Of a DNA stretch of 64,000 bases, positions 9,770 to 18,146 are shown piece after piece. Position 1 is the stretch's first letter. Each line of letters begins with the position of its first letter. The stretch comes from UBA1181 sp963619325 (GTDB lineage Bacteria > Bacteroidota > Bacteroidia > Bacteroidales > Paludibacteraceae): contig CAVEVQ010000001.1 of assembly GCA_963619325.1 (NCBI GenBank), positions 1-64,000 of the forward strand, given 5' to 3'. The notes below the pieces were generated by a model that was not told the DNA's origin, made no database searches, and worked only from the letters and a program-made list of their open reading frames with translations. Position numbers and translations under genes: made by a program.

Positions 9770-11110
9770 TTATTCTTTCAACAATTTATTGATTGCGTTC
9801 TCCACTTTGTCAAAATCAAACTCTTTGAGTGTCGTATTCATCAACTGCTCAATTTTGTCGTTGCAGAGGTTGCCAATACTTCCCTCGTGGGTGTGGTGAA
9901 TATCCTTGTTGGGCTTGAATGTTCCTGCCTCGCACTCCAATCCTACTTGCTTGTAAGCATCACGGAATGGGGTTCCATTGAGTGCCAGACGATTGACCTC
10001 CTCCACACTGAAAATGAAGTCGTATTTCGGATCATCCAAGATATTCTCCTTGATTTTCACCTCTCGCATGATGTGCGAAGTCATCTTCAAGCAATCACGC
10101 AACTCATCAAACACAGGGATATAAATCTCCTTGATTATCTGAAGGTCTCTGAAATATCCAGACGGAAGATTATTCATAATCATCATAATCTGCTGTGGCA
10201 AGGTCTGAATCTTATTACACTTAGCACGAGTTAACTCAAACACATCAGGATTCTTCTTGTGTGGCATTATGCTGGATCCTGTCGTACATTCGTCTGGCAA
10301 TTTAATGAAGCCAAAATTCTGACTTGTGAACATACAAGAGTCAAAAGCCAATTTAGAAATCGTCGATGCGATACCTGCCAAGGCAAAAGCTACCGTCTTC
10401 TCAATTTTTCCTCGTCCCATCTGCGCATAGACAACATTGTAATCCATTGTGTCAAAGCCTAACAGATCGGTCGTCATCTGCCTGTTGAGAGGGAAAGAGG
10501 ATCCATAGCCTGCAGCCGAACCTAACGGGTTTCTGTTCGTCATCCTCCACGCAGCCAACAAAAGCAACATATCATCAACCAGACTCTCCGCATAGGCGCC
10601 AAACCACAAGCCAAAGGAAGATGGCATAGCGATCTGAAGATGCGTATAGCCTGGTAGAAGCACATTCTTATATTTATTGCTCTGCTTAATGAGAATTTCA
10701 AACAACTCACAAACTGCTTCGGCAACCGACTGTATCTGCTCGCGAGTGAAGAGTTTCATATCAAGCAGCACCTGATCATTACGAGATCGCCCACTGTGTA
10801 TTTTTTTTCCTAAATCACCTAACTTTCGTGTAAGCAACAACTCTACTTGCGAATGAACATCCTCAATGCCATCCTCAATCGTGAACTTACCTGCTATTAT
10901 CGTTTGATAGATGGATCTTAATTCACCTAACAAAATAGGCAACTCTTCTTTCTCCAAAAGACCGATAGATTCCAACATAGTGATGTGTGCCATTGAGCCT
11001 AACACATCGTGTTTCGCAAGGGAAAGGTCCATTTCTCGGTCGCGTCCCACAGTGAAGCGCACGATTTCCTCATCCGTTGCCTTCCCTTTATCCCAAAGTT
11101 TTTGAGCCAT
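9770..11110 (-). CDS. argH: Argininosuccinate lyase
   Basis: 446 residues. The fumarase/aspartase-superfamily signature is present as GSSIMPHKKNPD (about residues 282-293), along with the HSQVE and HSGRSRNDQV substrate-binding blocks near residues 86 and 105, which are specific to argininosuccinate lyases. The enzyme splits argininosuccinate into arginine and fumarate, the last step of arginine synthesis. No other arg genes are in the window. It is the first gene of a minus-strand run; a TAnnTTTG promoter box sits about 37 bp upstream of its ATG. Confidence 0.97.
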   Translation of the reverse strand: MAQKLWDKGKATDEEIVRFTVGRDREMDLSLAKHDVLGSMAHITMLESIGLLEKEELPILLGELRSIYQTIIAGKFTIEDGIEDVHSQVELLLTRKLGDLGKKIHSGRSRNDQVLLDMKLFTREQIQSVAEAVCELFEILIKQSNKYKNVLLPGYTHLQIAMPSSFGLWFGAYAESLVDDMLLLLAAWRMTNRNPLGSAAGYGSSFPLNRQMTTDLLGFDTMDYNVVYAQMGRGKIEKTVAFALAGIASTISKLAFDSCMFTSQNFGFIKLPDECTTGSSIMPHKKNPDVFELTRAKCNKIQTLPQQIMMIMNNLPSGYFRDLQIIKEIYIPVFDELRDCLKMTSHIMREVKIKENILDDPKYDFIFSVEEVNRLALNGTPFRDAYKQVGLECEAGTFKPNKDIHHTHEGSIGNLCNDKIEQLMNTTLKEFDFDKVENAINKLLKE

Positions 11111-11146
11111 TTATCAAATTTTAATTGAAATATAGTTTTCCAAAAG

Positions 11147-11154
11147 CAAATATA
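11147..11154 (-). promoter_or_regulatory. TAnnTTTG -7 promoter box for the argH run
   Basis: Read on the minus strand the sequence is TATATTTG, matching the Bacteroidota -7 consensus TAnnTTTG, and would give a leader of about 30 nt before the argH ATG. A clear -33 TTTG is not seen. Confidence 0.5.
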
Positions 11155-11266
11155 ACTTTTTCGATTGATTTTCCGTCGTTGTTTTCGTTAAACTATGTTA
11201 TAGAATGTCTTTCTAACTCTTTCTTACATTGTAGATCCTTCATCGTTCTTTATGTGTTGCGTCACT

Positions 11267-12445
11267 TTAATACACTTGTCTTACCTCTTTCAACTGTATG
11301 CGAAATGTCGTTCCTTTTCCCACTTCTGATTTCTTTACGAATATTTTCCCATGATGATACTCTTCAATGATTCTCTTGGCTAAAGACAATCCTAATCCCC
11401 AACCACGCTTCTTGGTTGTGAAGCCAGGATTGAAAACGGCAGAGAAATTGGATTTAGCTATCCCTTTCCCTGTATCTGTCAAATCAATGTTGATTATCCC
11501 ACTATCCACTGTAATCGTTGCCGTGATTTTTCCCTCTTTGGAAATGGCGTCAATAGCATTCTTGCACAAGTTCTCAATCACCCACTCAAACAACGGCGGA
11601 TTGAGATTGACGTATGTCTTTTCGCTATTTTTATATTCCGCACAAATGACAATCCTTTGCGATGTGCGTTTCTGCATATAAGCCAACGTATTGTCTAGCA
11701 CTGGTTTAAGCAAGGTCGGTTGCAACTCTGAATTGGAACCAATCTTAGAGAATCGCTCTGCTATCACCTGCAAACGTTTCACATCTTTCTCCATCTCCGG
11801 CACCATATCCTTGGGCATCTCCCCCTCTTTTATAATCTCCAACCACGCCATCAACGAAGATATGGGTGTTCCTAACTGATGTGCCGTTTCTTTAGAAAGA
11901 CCAACCCACAATCGGTTCTGCTCCGAACGTTTAGCACTTGAGAAAAAGAAAAAGAGAACGCTGAAGAATCCAACAATCAATCCAAACTGAATGTATGGAT
12001 AGAGGGACAATTGCTTGAGCAAAACAGAGTCATCATAGTAGATGTATTGGTTGTAACCATCCTCTATCTCCAAAACAATAGGGTCTTGCGAGTTCTTAAG
12101 TGCTTGTAGTTTCTCCTGCAAATATTTCAAAGTGTCATCAGATTGCCTTATGTGGAAATTTCTGAAGGAAATGACCTCATCACAATCATCCGCAATCATC
12201 ACTGGAATGCTATGGTTTCCCTCAATAACCTTCAAAGCGAACGACAAATCCAAATCCGACGACGCATTGGAGACAATCATTTTTGTCGCATCGGCCCACA
12301 ACTCAATACGATTTCGCTCCTCGTCTGCCATCTCCCGCACCAACTGATTGGTGAAGAAAATGGACATGGTAACGATGATAATCGCCACAATTGAAAAACC
12401 GATTCTGACTTTATAGAAATTGTCAAACGTAATCTGCATAGGCAT
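11267..12445 (-). CDS. Sensor histidine kinase
   Basis: 392 residues. Two membrane helices (about 13-32 and 163-183) enclose a periplasmic sensor region of about 130 residues. The kinase core follows: H-box KETAHQLGTPISSL (His near residue 200), N-box ENLCKNAIDAI, G1 DTGKGI and G2 GWGLGLSLAKRI. The H-box AHQLGTP is the form common in Bacteroidota orphan kinases. No response regulator is adjacent, so its partner is elsewhere. It lies 35 bp downstream of rsgA and may share its transcript. The signal sensed is unknown. Confidence 0.92.
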   Translation of the reverse strand: MPMQITFDNFYKVRIGFSIVAIIIVTMSIFFTNQLVREMADEERNRIELWADATKMIVSNASSDLDLSFALKVIEGNHSIPVMIADDCDEVISFRNFHIRQSDDTLKYLQEKLQALKNSQDPIVLEIEDGYNQYIYYDDSVLLKQLSLYPYIQFGLIVGFFSVLFFFFSSAKRSEQNRLWVGLSKETAHQLGTPISSLMAWLEIIKEGEMPKDMVPEMEKDVKRLQVIAERFSKIGSNSELQPTLLKPVLDNTLAYMQKRTSQRIVICAEYKNSEKTYVNLNPPLFEWVIENLCKNAIDAISKEGKITATITVDSGIINIDLTDTGKGIAKSNFSAVFNPGFTTKKRGWGLGLSLAKRIIEEYHHGKIFVKKSEVGKGTTFRIQLKEVRQVY

Positions 12446-12480
12446 AATGCTTTATCGCATACTTGTCATCCTCATTCATT

Positions 12481-13410
12481 TCATCTATATTTTCCTTCGT
12501 CGCAATCTTCTAAAATGCTGAGATAACTATTATAGCGTGTCTCACTAATATAGTGTTCCTCTAAAGCACTACGAACAGCGCAACCTGGTTCTTTGATATG
12601 CAGACAATTTCCATACTTACACTCCGCCGAAAATTTAAATATTTCAGGGAAATAGTGGTCCACCTCCTCTTTCTGAAAATCTATCGTTCCAAACCCTTTG
12701 ATGCCCGGAGTGTCAATGAGGTAGCTGTCTCTCTCTATCTCATACATTTCCGAAAAGGTAGTGGTGTGCATTCCTTTGTTGTGTGCGTCCGAAATCTGTC
12801 CTATTCTTGCTACTTGCATCGCAGATAGCGCATTGATAAGAGATGACTTGCCGACACCCGAATTGCCAGAAAGCAACGATGTCTTGCCTCGCATGATCTC
12901 CCGTAATTGTTCAATGCCTTCTCCTGTTTGTGCCGATACGCAAATCGACTTATAGCCTACAGTGTCGTAAAGGTATCGCAATGCCTCCATATAGCCCTTT
13001 TCATCATCATTATAGAGATCTATTTTATTGATGACAAGAACTGTCGGTACTTGATAGGCTTCAGAGGTCGCCAACACTCGGTCAATAAAGACTGTTGAAG
13101 TTTCCGGGTGATTAATCGTAATCGTGAGCAACAACTGATCAAGATTTGCGGCAATGATGTGCAACTGCTTAGAAAGATTAGCAGGTCTTCTGACAATATA
13201 GTTCTTCCTCTCTTCTATCTCCGTAATCCACCCTATACCATCTGCCATCACCTCAAAACGAACCCGATCGCCTACTGCAACCGGGTTGGTACTTTTTATT
13301 CCTTTGATGCGGAAATTACCTTTGATACGACACTCGACAAACTCACTCTCGGCAGTTTTTACCCAAAAACTGCTTCCGGTGCTCTTTACGATAATTCCTA
13401 TCTTTAGCAA
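12481..13410 (-). CDS. rsgA: Small ribosomal subunit biogenesis GTPase RsgA
   Basis: 309 residues. An N-terminal OB-fold is followed by a circularly permuted GTPase domain: G4 VINKIDLY precedes G1 LLSGNSGVGKSSLINAL (about residues 181-197) and G3 DTPGI. A C-terminal zinc-binding knuckle contains CKYGNCLHIKEPGCAV. RsgA checks late 30S maturation. The frame has no ATG near the start; the only reasonable start after the frr stop codon in the same frame is the TTG at 13410, 15 bp downstream of frr. That position is therefore inferred. Confidence 0.95.
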   Translation of the reverse strand: MLKIGIIVKSTGSSFWVKTAESEFVECRIKGNFRIKGIKSTNPVAVGDRVRFEVMADGIGWITEIEERKNYIVRRPANLSKQLHIIAANLDQLLLTITINHPETSTVFIDRVLATSEAYQVPTVLVINKIDLYNDDEKGYMEALRYLYDTVGYKSICVSAQTGEGIEQLREIMRGKTSLLSGNSGVGKSSLINALSAMQVARIGQISDAHNKGMHTTTFSEMYEIERDSYLIDTPGIKGFGTIDFQKEEVDHYFPEIFKFSAECKYGNCLHIKEPGCAVRSALEEHYISETRYNSYLSILEDCDEGKYR

Positions 13411-13425
13411 AACCTTGACTATTTC

Positions 13426-13986
13426 TTAGACTGTCATAATCTCTTTTTCCTTGGCAGCTAATATCTCTTCGACTTTCTTCACATACTTGTCGTGTATCTT
13501 CTGCACCTCTCCCTCTGCATCCTTCTCTGCGTCTTCCGCCAAACCATTCTTCATCTCCTTCTTCAATCCTTCAATGGCATCGCGACGTGCGTTACGAATA
13601 CTTATTTTTGCCTCCTCGCCCTCTGCTCGTGTCTGCTTAACGAGTTGCTTCCTTCTGTCTTCTGTCAATGGAGGTATAGCCAAACGAATGAGCTCTCCGT
13701 TGTTTTCTGGTGTGATTCCCACCTCTGAGTTCATAATGGCTTTCTCTATCACAGATATCATCTTCTTCTCCCATGGCTGAATGGCGATAGTGCGAGCATC
13801 TGGTGTTGTAATGGTGGCAACTCCAGACAATGGCACTACACTCCCATAATAGTCTACTCGAATCGGATCCAAAATACGTGGGTTTGCTTTCCCCGCGCGA
13901 ATGTGTGCCAAAGAGTCGTCTAAGTGAGAAACCGTCTGCTCCATCTTAGCCTCTGCTGCTTTGAAATATTCTTTTACCTCTGCCAT
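13426..13986 (-). CDS. frr: Ribosome recycling factor
   Basis: 186 residues, the standard length. The sequence contains the family blocks HIRAGKANPRILDPIRVDYYG, IAIQPWEKKMISVIEKAI and IRLAIPPLTEDRRKQLVKQ. The factor, with EF-G, splits post-termination ribosomes. It starts a minus-strand unit (frr-rsgA-histidine kinase); a TAnnTTTG box is 39-46 bp upstream of the ATG. Confidence 0.98.
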   Translation of the reverse strand: MAEVKEYFKAAEAKMEQTVSHLDDSLAHIRAGKANPRILDPIRVDYYGSVVPLSGVATITTPDARTIAIQPWEKKMISVIEKAIMNSEVGITPENNGELIRLAIPPLTEDRRKQLVKQTRAEGEEAKISIRNARRDAIEGLKKEMKNGLAEDAEKDAEGEVQKIHDKYVKKVEEILAAKEKEIMTV

Positions 13987-14024
13987 TTTCTTTTCTATAT
14001 TTTATTGTTTTTATTATGAGTGCG

Positions 14025-14032
14025 CAAAAATA
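14025..14032 (-). promoter_or_regulatory. TAnnTTTG -7 promoter box for frr
   Basis: Minus-strand TATTTTTG upstream of frr, within an AT-rich stretch; it predicts a leader of about 30 nt. The -33 element is not obvious. Confidence 0.45.
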
Positions 14033-14054
14033 GTTTTTTTTGCGCATTTTTCAC

Positions 14055-16343
14055 CTATTTTGCCTCAACTCTCAACGTTCCCTCTTCTATTGAAGCCCAT
14101 TCTGCTTTCTGTACGGCCTTCTCACGTGGCAAAATTGGTTCTCCTTTTACATCTGTTAATCCTCTCTTCGCCAAGATCCTGACAGATACAACACCATCGG
14201 CTATTATCTTCACATCTTCGTAAACACAAGGAATTACAATCTTCCCATTTTTATCCATTAATCCCCAACGATTCACAATCTTAACTGGCACATAGCCATT
14301 CGTGAACGTACCAACCTGATCAAGTATATAAGCCGTCAATGCTTTCCCATTGTTATTGTACAAGCTATATTTACCTTTCTTCTCTTTCACCGTTACAAAT
14401 GACGAAAGATCTTTCAACGACAGACTCTCTCCACTAATTGAATAATAAAACTCACCACTATTGGCATCCAACACATTGTCTTTTAGTTCTACCGTTTTAA
14501 ACCGACAATCTACCGTCATCTTCTTCTCTGTCAAGTTATAAACTCCCTTCGCCCCATTTTTCGTAACATAGCAAAGCTGCTCCACCTTGCCATCTTTCGT
14601 TGCTGTGAAGAAATCAATTGACGTGTACTCGCATGGCAACAGGAATTTACCATCTGCATAAATTCCTTTTTTGTCAGATTTCGATATAATGGCTATTTTC
14701 TTGCGATAATCGTATTCAATCTCATCATAGATGAACGGCAATACTTCCTTCCCTGTTTTATCTATCAATCCATATTTTCCTCCTTTTTGCACGCGTGCTG
14801 CTCCCCATACATAAGCAGTCGCATCCTCATACTGAGGCTTGATAATTTCCTTTCCATCTAAATTGACAAAGCCGAACTTACCGCCCTTCGAAACTGGTAT
14901 AGGATCTCCTTTCTCTGAATTACGATACGACCAACGTTCATGTTCGTCAGAGAAACTATACTCATATTTTGGCGAGAAAAGGACTAAGTCTTGCGCCACA
15001 AATCCCCATTTCCCTTTATGAACAACGGGGCATACTCCATTTTGAAAAGTCGATGCATCGTCGTATTCTGGCTCTGAAACCACCTTCCCCGTTTGATCTA
15101 TGAAATTCCACACTAAATTTCCCTTCTTGCGCATTCCCACACACGTGTAAGTGTAATTAAACGGTTTTGCCGCCTCAAACTGACAAGGAATGACAACTTT
15201 ACCTGTCGTGTCCGCAAACCCGACTAAGCTGTTTTTCTTGATATAGAATAGCTCCGTGCCCTCCTTCCCTATTTCATCATACTCACACGGCAAAATCTGC
15301 GTGCCTTCGGTCTTACAAACACCATATTTGCCATTCTTCTCCACGATAAAATACTCTACGGGACCTAAATACGGACCTTCTATATTGTCATACTCACATC
15401 TTAATATTTCCTTTCCTTCCTTTGAGAAAACACCATCTACAACACGAATCATTCCATATTTCTTTGCACCATTATTAGGCCTTGACGTAACAATAGCATA
15501 GCCATTTTCAAATTCGCCAATCGACTCATACGGTGCTTCAGCCAAAGAATACATACGTTTAGCCGTCAGCTTTTTCATCTGAACAACTGCGTTTACATTC
15601 TCAACGGAAGGGACTGAATCTTTCTTTACAGAATCCACCGTCAAAGTCCTATCAGGGTAGGTCTCCTGATATTCTTTTATAGCTTTTTGCTCATCCTTTC
15701 CGTACGAATTTCCATCTTTATCAATGAAAATCCACGTTCCATCCTTACGTATCTTACACAATCCATTCTTCTGGAAAGATGGCGTCCCAACATTGTCATA
15801 TTCAAAAGGAATTGCAATCAAACCATACTCATTGACGAAACCAATAGAATCCGACTCATTAATCACCGCTGCCATACCATTCGAGAAAGGATATACTTTT
15901 TTGTAGCCGAACGGAACAACCTGCTCGTTATTATAGTTGATGTAACCCCAAAGTCCATCTTTCTTTACGGCAGACAGACTGTTATGAAAATCGTTGGCCT
16001 CGTCAAACTCACAAGGGATTACCTCTTCTGCCTTCTCATTGACAAAACCATATTTGCCGTTCTTCTTCACCTTCATTCTACCATTGTAGAACCGATAAGA
16101 ATCAGCGGTTCCATCTTTCTCATAGGTCGGCTCTAACACAACCTCTCCATCATAATCAATAAACCCCATCAAAGCCCCTTGAAAAACAGGGATGACACCC
16201 CTGGCAGGTAGACCCACTTCCGTATATCTCACAGTGGCTACGCGCATACCTAACGTAATAGGCACTGTTTCATATTGTTGCGAGTAGACAGCTGAAGTCG
16301 CTACCATCGCCCAAAAAAATGCAATTTTCTTAATTCCGCTCAT
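14055..16343 (-). CDS. Secreted WG-repeat protein
   Basis: 762 residues from the ATG at 16343. The longer frame begins with TTG at 16394, upstream of the promoter box at 16382-16389, and lacks a signal peptide at its start, so the inner ATG is preferred. A signal peptide (SGIKKIAFFWAMVATSAVYS) is followed almost entirely by WG repeats of about 40-50 residues (KNGKYGFVNEKAEEVIPCEF and similar, KWGFV, KFGFVN, KYGLID), at least a dozen copies. WG repeats form stacked beta structures in many secreted or surface proteins of Bacteroidota; the function is not known. It stands alone between frr and the plus-strand lipoprotein set. Confidence 0.92.
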   Translation of the reverse strand: MSGIKKIAFFWAMVATSAVYSQQYETVPITLGMRVATVRYTEVGLPARGVIPVFQGALMGFIDYDGEVVLEPTYEKDGTADSYRFYNGRMKVKKNGKYGFVNEKAEEVIPCEFDEANDFHNSLSAVKKDGLWGYINYNNEQVVPFGYKKVYPFSNGMAAVINESDSIGFVNEYGLIAIPFEYDNVGTPSFQKNGLCKIRKDGTWIFIDKDGNSYGKDEQKAIKEYQETYPDRTLTVDSVKKDSVPSVENVNAVVQMKKLTAKRMYSLAEAPYESIGEFENGYAIVTSRPNNGAKKYGMIRVVDGVFSKEGKEILRCEYDNIEGPYLGPVEYFIVEKNGKYGVCKTEGTQILPCEYDEIGKEGTELFYIKKNSLVGFADTTGKVVIPCQFEAAKPFNYTYTCVGMRKKGNLVWNFIDQTGKVVSEPEYDDASTFQNGVCPVVHKGKWGFVAQDLVLFSPKYEYSFSDEHERWSYRNSEKGDPIPVSKGGKFGFVNLDGKEIIKPQYEDATAYVWGAARVQKGGKYGLIDKTGKEVLPFIYDEIEYDYRKKIAIISKSDKKGIYADGKFLLPCEYTSIDFFTATKDGKVEQLCYVTKNGAKGVYNLTEKKMTVDCRFKTVELKDNVLDANSGEFYYSISGESLSLKDLSSFVTVKEKKGKYSLYNNNGKALTAYILDQVGTFTNGYVPVKIVNRWGLMDKNGKIVIPCVYEDVKIIADGVVSVRILAKRGLTDVKGEPILPREKAVQKAEWASIEEGTLRVEAK

Positions 16344-16381
16344 TTCGTATTTATCGTCTACATTATTTAACCCACACCACA

Positions 16382-16389
16382 CAAATTTA
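16382..16389 (-). promoter_or_regulatory. TAnnTTTG -7 promoter box for the WG-repeat gene
   Basis: Minus-strand TAAATTTG located 39 bp upstream of the ATG at 16343. Its position rules against the longer TTG-initiated frame, because transcription would start near 16375. Confidence 0.5.
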
Positions 16390-16460
16390 GACAAAAACTT
16401 TTGAAAAGTTTGCGTAAATCAAAACTCAATTTCCTCTTTTACCAATTCGTCTTTAAATTC

Positions 16461-16491
16461 TTTGTTGTTATCATAATAAAATTTAATTTTG
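16461..16491 (+). promoter_or_regulatory. Promoter of the plus-strand lipoprotein/barrel set
   Basis: TTTGTTG at 16461-16467 serves as a -33 element and TAATTTTG at 16484-16491 as the TAnnTTTG -7 box, with a spacing close to the Bacteroidota consensus. The predicted leader to the ATG at 16613 is long, about 115 nt. Confidence 0.55.
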
Positions 16492-16612
16492 CAATGATTA
16501 AAGTTTTGACATTGGCAAAGGAAGATGTCGGGATGAAACTTCCTAAAGCCATATTAGGGCGGCCGTTAATAGACTGAAAAATTTTTATAACATATAAAAC
16601 ATAAACAAAAAA

Positions 16613-17128
16613 ATGGGAAAATTTAAATTTTTACTCAATGCACTGTTAGCAGGTGCAATGGTAATGGCGACGATGGCATCTTGCAAAGAAGAAAAGGATC
16701 CTACAGAATTGAGCGAGGAAGCCATGTCAACAAAGGCAACAGTGAAGGGATTTGTTCAGTATCAATACAGCTCTGGAGGATCTTCGGCAATCGCGGAAGT
16801 AGCTCCGAAAGGTACTGTAGTTTTCTTAGAGTGTACTGTAAAGAACGACACAACGACCATAACCTACACAAAAGAGGCGTTGGTCGGAAAAAATGGAGAC
16901 TACACCGCCAACCTCTTCATTCCAACAGGTCAAAAAGCCTCTGTGCGCGTCTACTCCAACTTCACAGCAGACGATTATGCTACGCAGTGGTCATCAGCTG
17001 TCGGCTCTACTGTAATGAAAAATTTCTTCGGGGAAAAGACGGTTTCAGTCACCTTCGGGCAGACTGTCGTTTGTAGTCTCATCGCTACGGCAGACGGAAC
17101 GGTAGACGAAGCATTCTTCGACAAATAA
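16613..17128 (+). CDS. Small secreted lipoprotein
   Basis: 171 residues. The N-terminal signal ends in a lipobox (MATMASC, Cys at residue 24), after which come acidic residues (KEEKDPTELSEE), compatible with outer-membrane or surface lipoprotein sorting in Bacteroidota. The remainder is Thr/Val/Ser-rich with a likely beta-sandwich of carboxypeptidase-regulatory or Ig-like type (ATVKGFVQYQYSSGG at the start). No named family was recognised. It is the first gene of a set with the downstream barrel (34 bp away) and the EF-Tu-like lipoprotein. Confidence 0.85.
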   Translation: MGKFKFLLNALLAGAMVMATMASCKEEKDPTELSEEAMSTKATVKGFVQYQYSSGGSSAIAEVAPKGTVVFLECTVKNDTTTITYTKEALVGKNGDYTANLFIPTGQKASVRVYSNFTADDYATQWSSAVGSTVMKNFFGEKTVSVTFGQTVVCSLIATADGTVDEAFFDK

Positions 17129-17162
17129 CACTCAAGGCAAATTTCTAAAAGAAACGGAAATA

Positions 17163-18092
17163 ATGAGGAAAATAGCAATAGTATGTGCTTTCTTGTGCCT
17201 TGGGATGGGCGCAATGGCGCAAAATTCAAGTGATAACGGTTCTCAGAAGAGTTTCGCAAAACCATCAAGTGGAGACTTTTCTATTGGAATCCGTTTCAAT
17301 CCGATTGCAGCGAGCAAGGCAAGCGACATGGTGCAGAACGCCGCTGGCGACTTTGTCGGCAACTCAATCAGAGACTTGGAGGATAAAGGGACTCACCCTC
17401 ACCAGATGTTCTTCTTGACGCAAGACCCAATGGTTTCTATTCAAGGTAAATACATGTTGTCTAACAAGATGTCCCTTCGCGCAAGCGTTGGTTTCGGAGG
17501 TGGTGTCTTCAACTACCGCGAATACGTGCAGGATGACGCCGCAAAGGCGGTCAATGAATATTCGGAGGCAGTTGTAACAGATAAAATCCGTGCGACCTAC
17601 ACAAATGGAGGTGTGAATCTCGGCGTTGAGTTCAACACTACTGGTCGTCTTCGTTTTGTCGGCGGAGGTAGCCTCGTCTACGCATGGGGTGGAGGCGAAA
17701 TCGAATATGAATACGGCAACAAGATGACAATAGAAAACCAAAATCCTACCGTGATGGACAAAGTCACAATGGATGAGTTCGACGGAACGGCGTCCATCAA
17801 GTCTGCCCGCCCTCTTGATGCCTATAACATAGGTGTGAGCCACGGCTTCGGACTAAGTTTGGATATGGGGGTTGAATGGCTCTTTGTAGAACACGTCTCT
17901 CTCGGAGCAAGAGTCTCTTTAATTCCTGTCATGTTTGCCGTTCAACCACAAACATACAGTGTCTATGAGGGTTATGACAGCGTTTTGAACAAAGTCGTAG
18001 AATACAACCAATTAGTAAGCGAAGGAAGCTCTTATTTGCTCTACGGAACACAAAACATCAGTTTGTCGTTCTCTCTCAACTACTATTTTTAA
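17163..18092 (+). CDS. Outer-membrane beta-barrel protein
   Basis: 309 residues with a clear signal peptide (MRKIAIVCAFLCLGMGAMAQ, cleavage after AQA or AQ near residue 20). Alternating aromatic/glycine strands follow (FSIGIRFNPIAASK, SLRASVGFGGGVFNYREYV, VNLGVEFNTTGRLRFVGGGSL) and the chain ends in NISLSFSLNYYF, a typical terminal barrel strand for BAM-dependent insertion. It fits the small OmpA/OmpW-like barrel group with no OmpA peptidoglycan domain. Function unknown. It sits between two lipoprotein genes on the same strand. Confidence 0.88.
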   Translation: MRKIAIVCAFLCLGMGAMAQNSSDNGSQKSFAKPSSGDFSIGIRFNPIAASKASDMVQNAAGDFVGNSIRDLEDKGTHPHQMFFLTQDPMVSIQGKYMLSNKMSLRASVGFGGGVFNYREYVQDDAAKAVNEYSEAVVTDKIRATYTNGGVNLGVEFNTTGRLRFVGGGSLVYAWGGGEIEYEYGNKMTIENQNPTVMDKVTMDEFDGTASIKSARPLDAYNIGVSHGFGLSLDMGVEWLFVEHVSLGARVSLIPVMFAVQPQTYSVYEGYDSVLNKVVEYNQLVSEGSSYLLYGTQNISLSFSLNYYF

Positions 18093-18146
18093 AGATAGTT
18101 TTTAGAACCGCATAAATCAGATTTGATTTCTAAAGCCAATACCGAG

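Noticed and set aside
16494..16577. 27-codon frame that could be a leader peptide in front of the lipoprotein set
   Set aside because: Its ATG lies at or upstream of the expected transcription start of the TAATTTTG promoter, and no attenuator structure follows.
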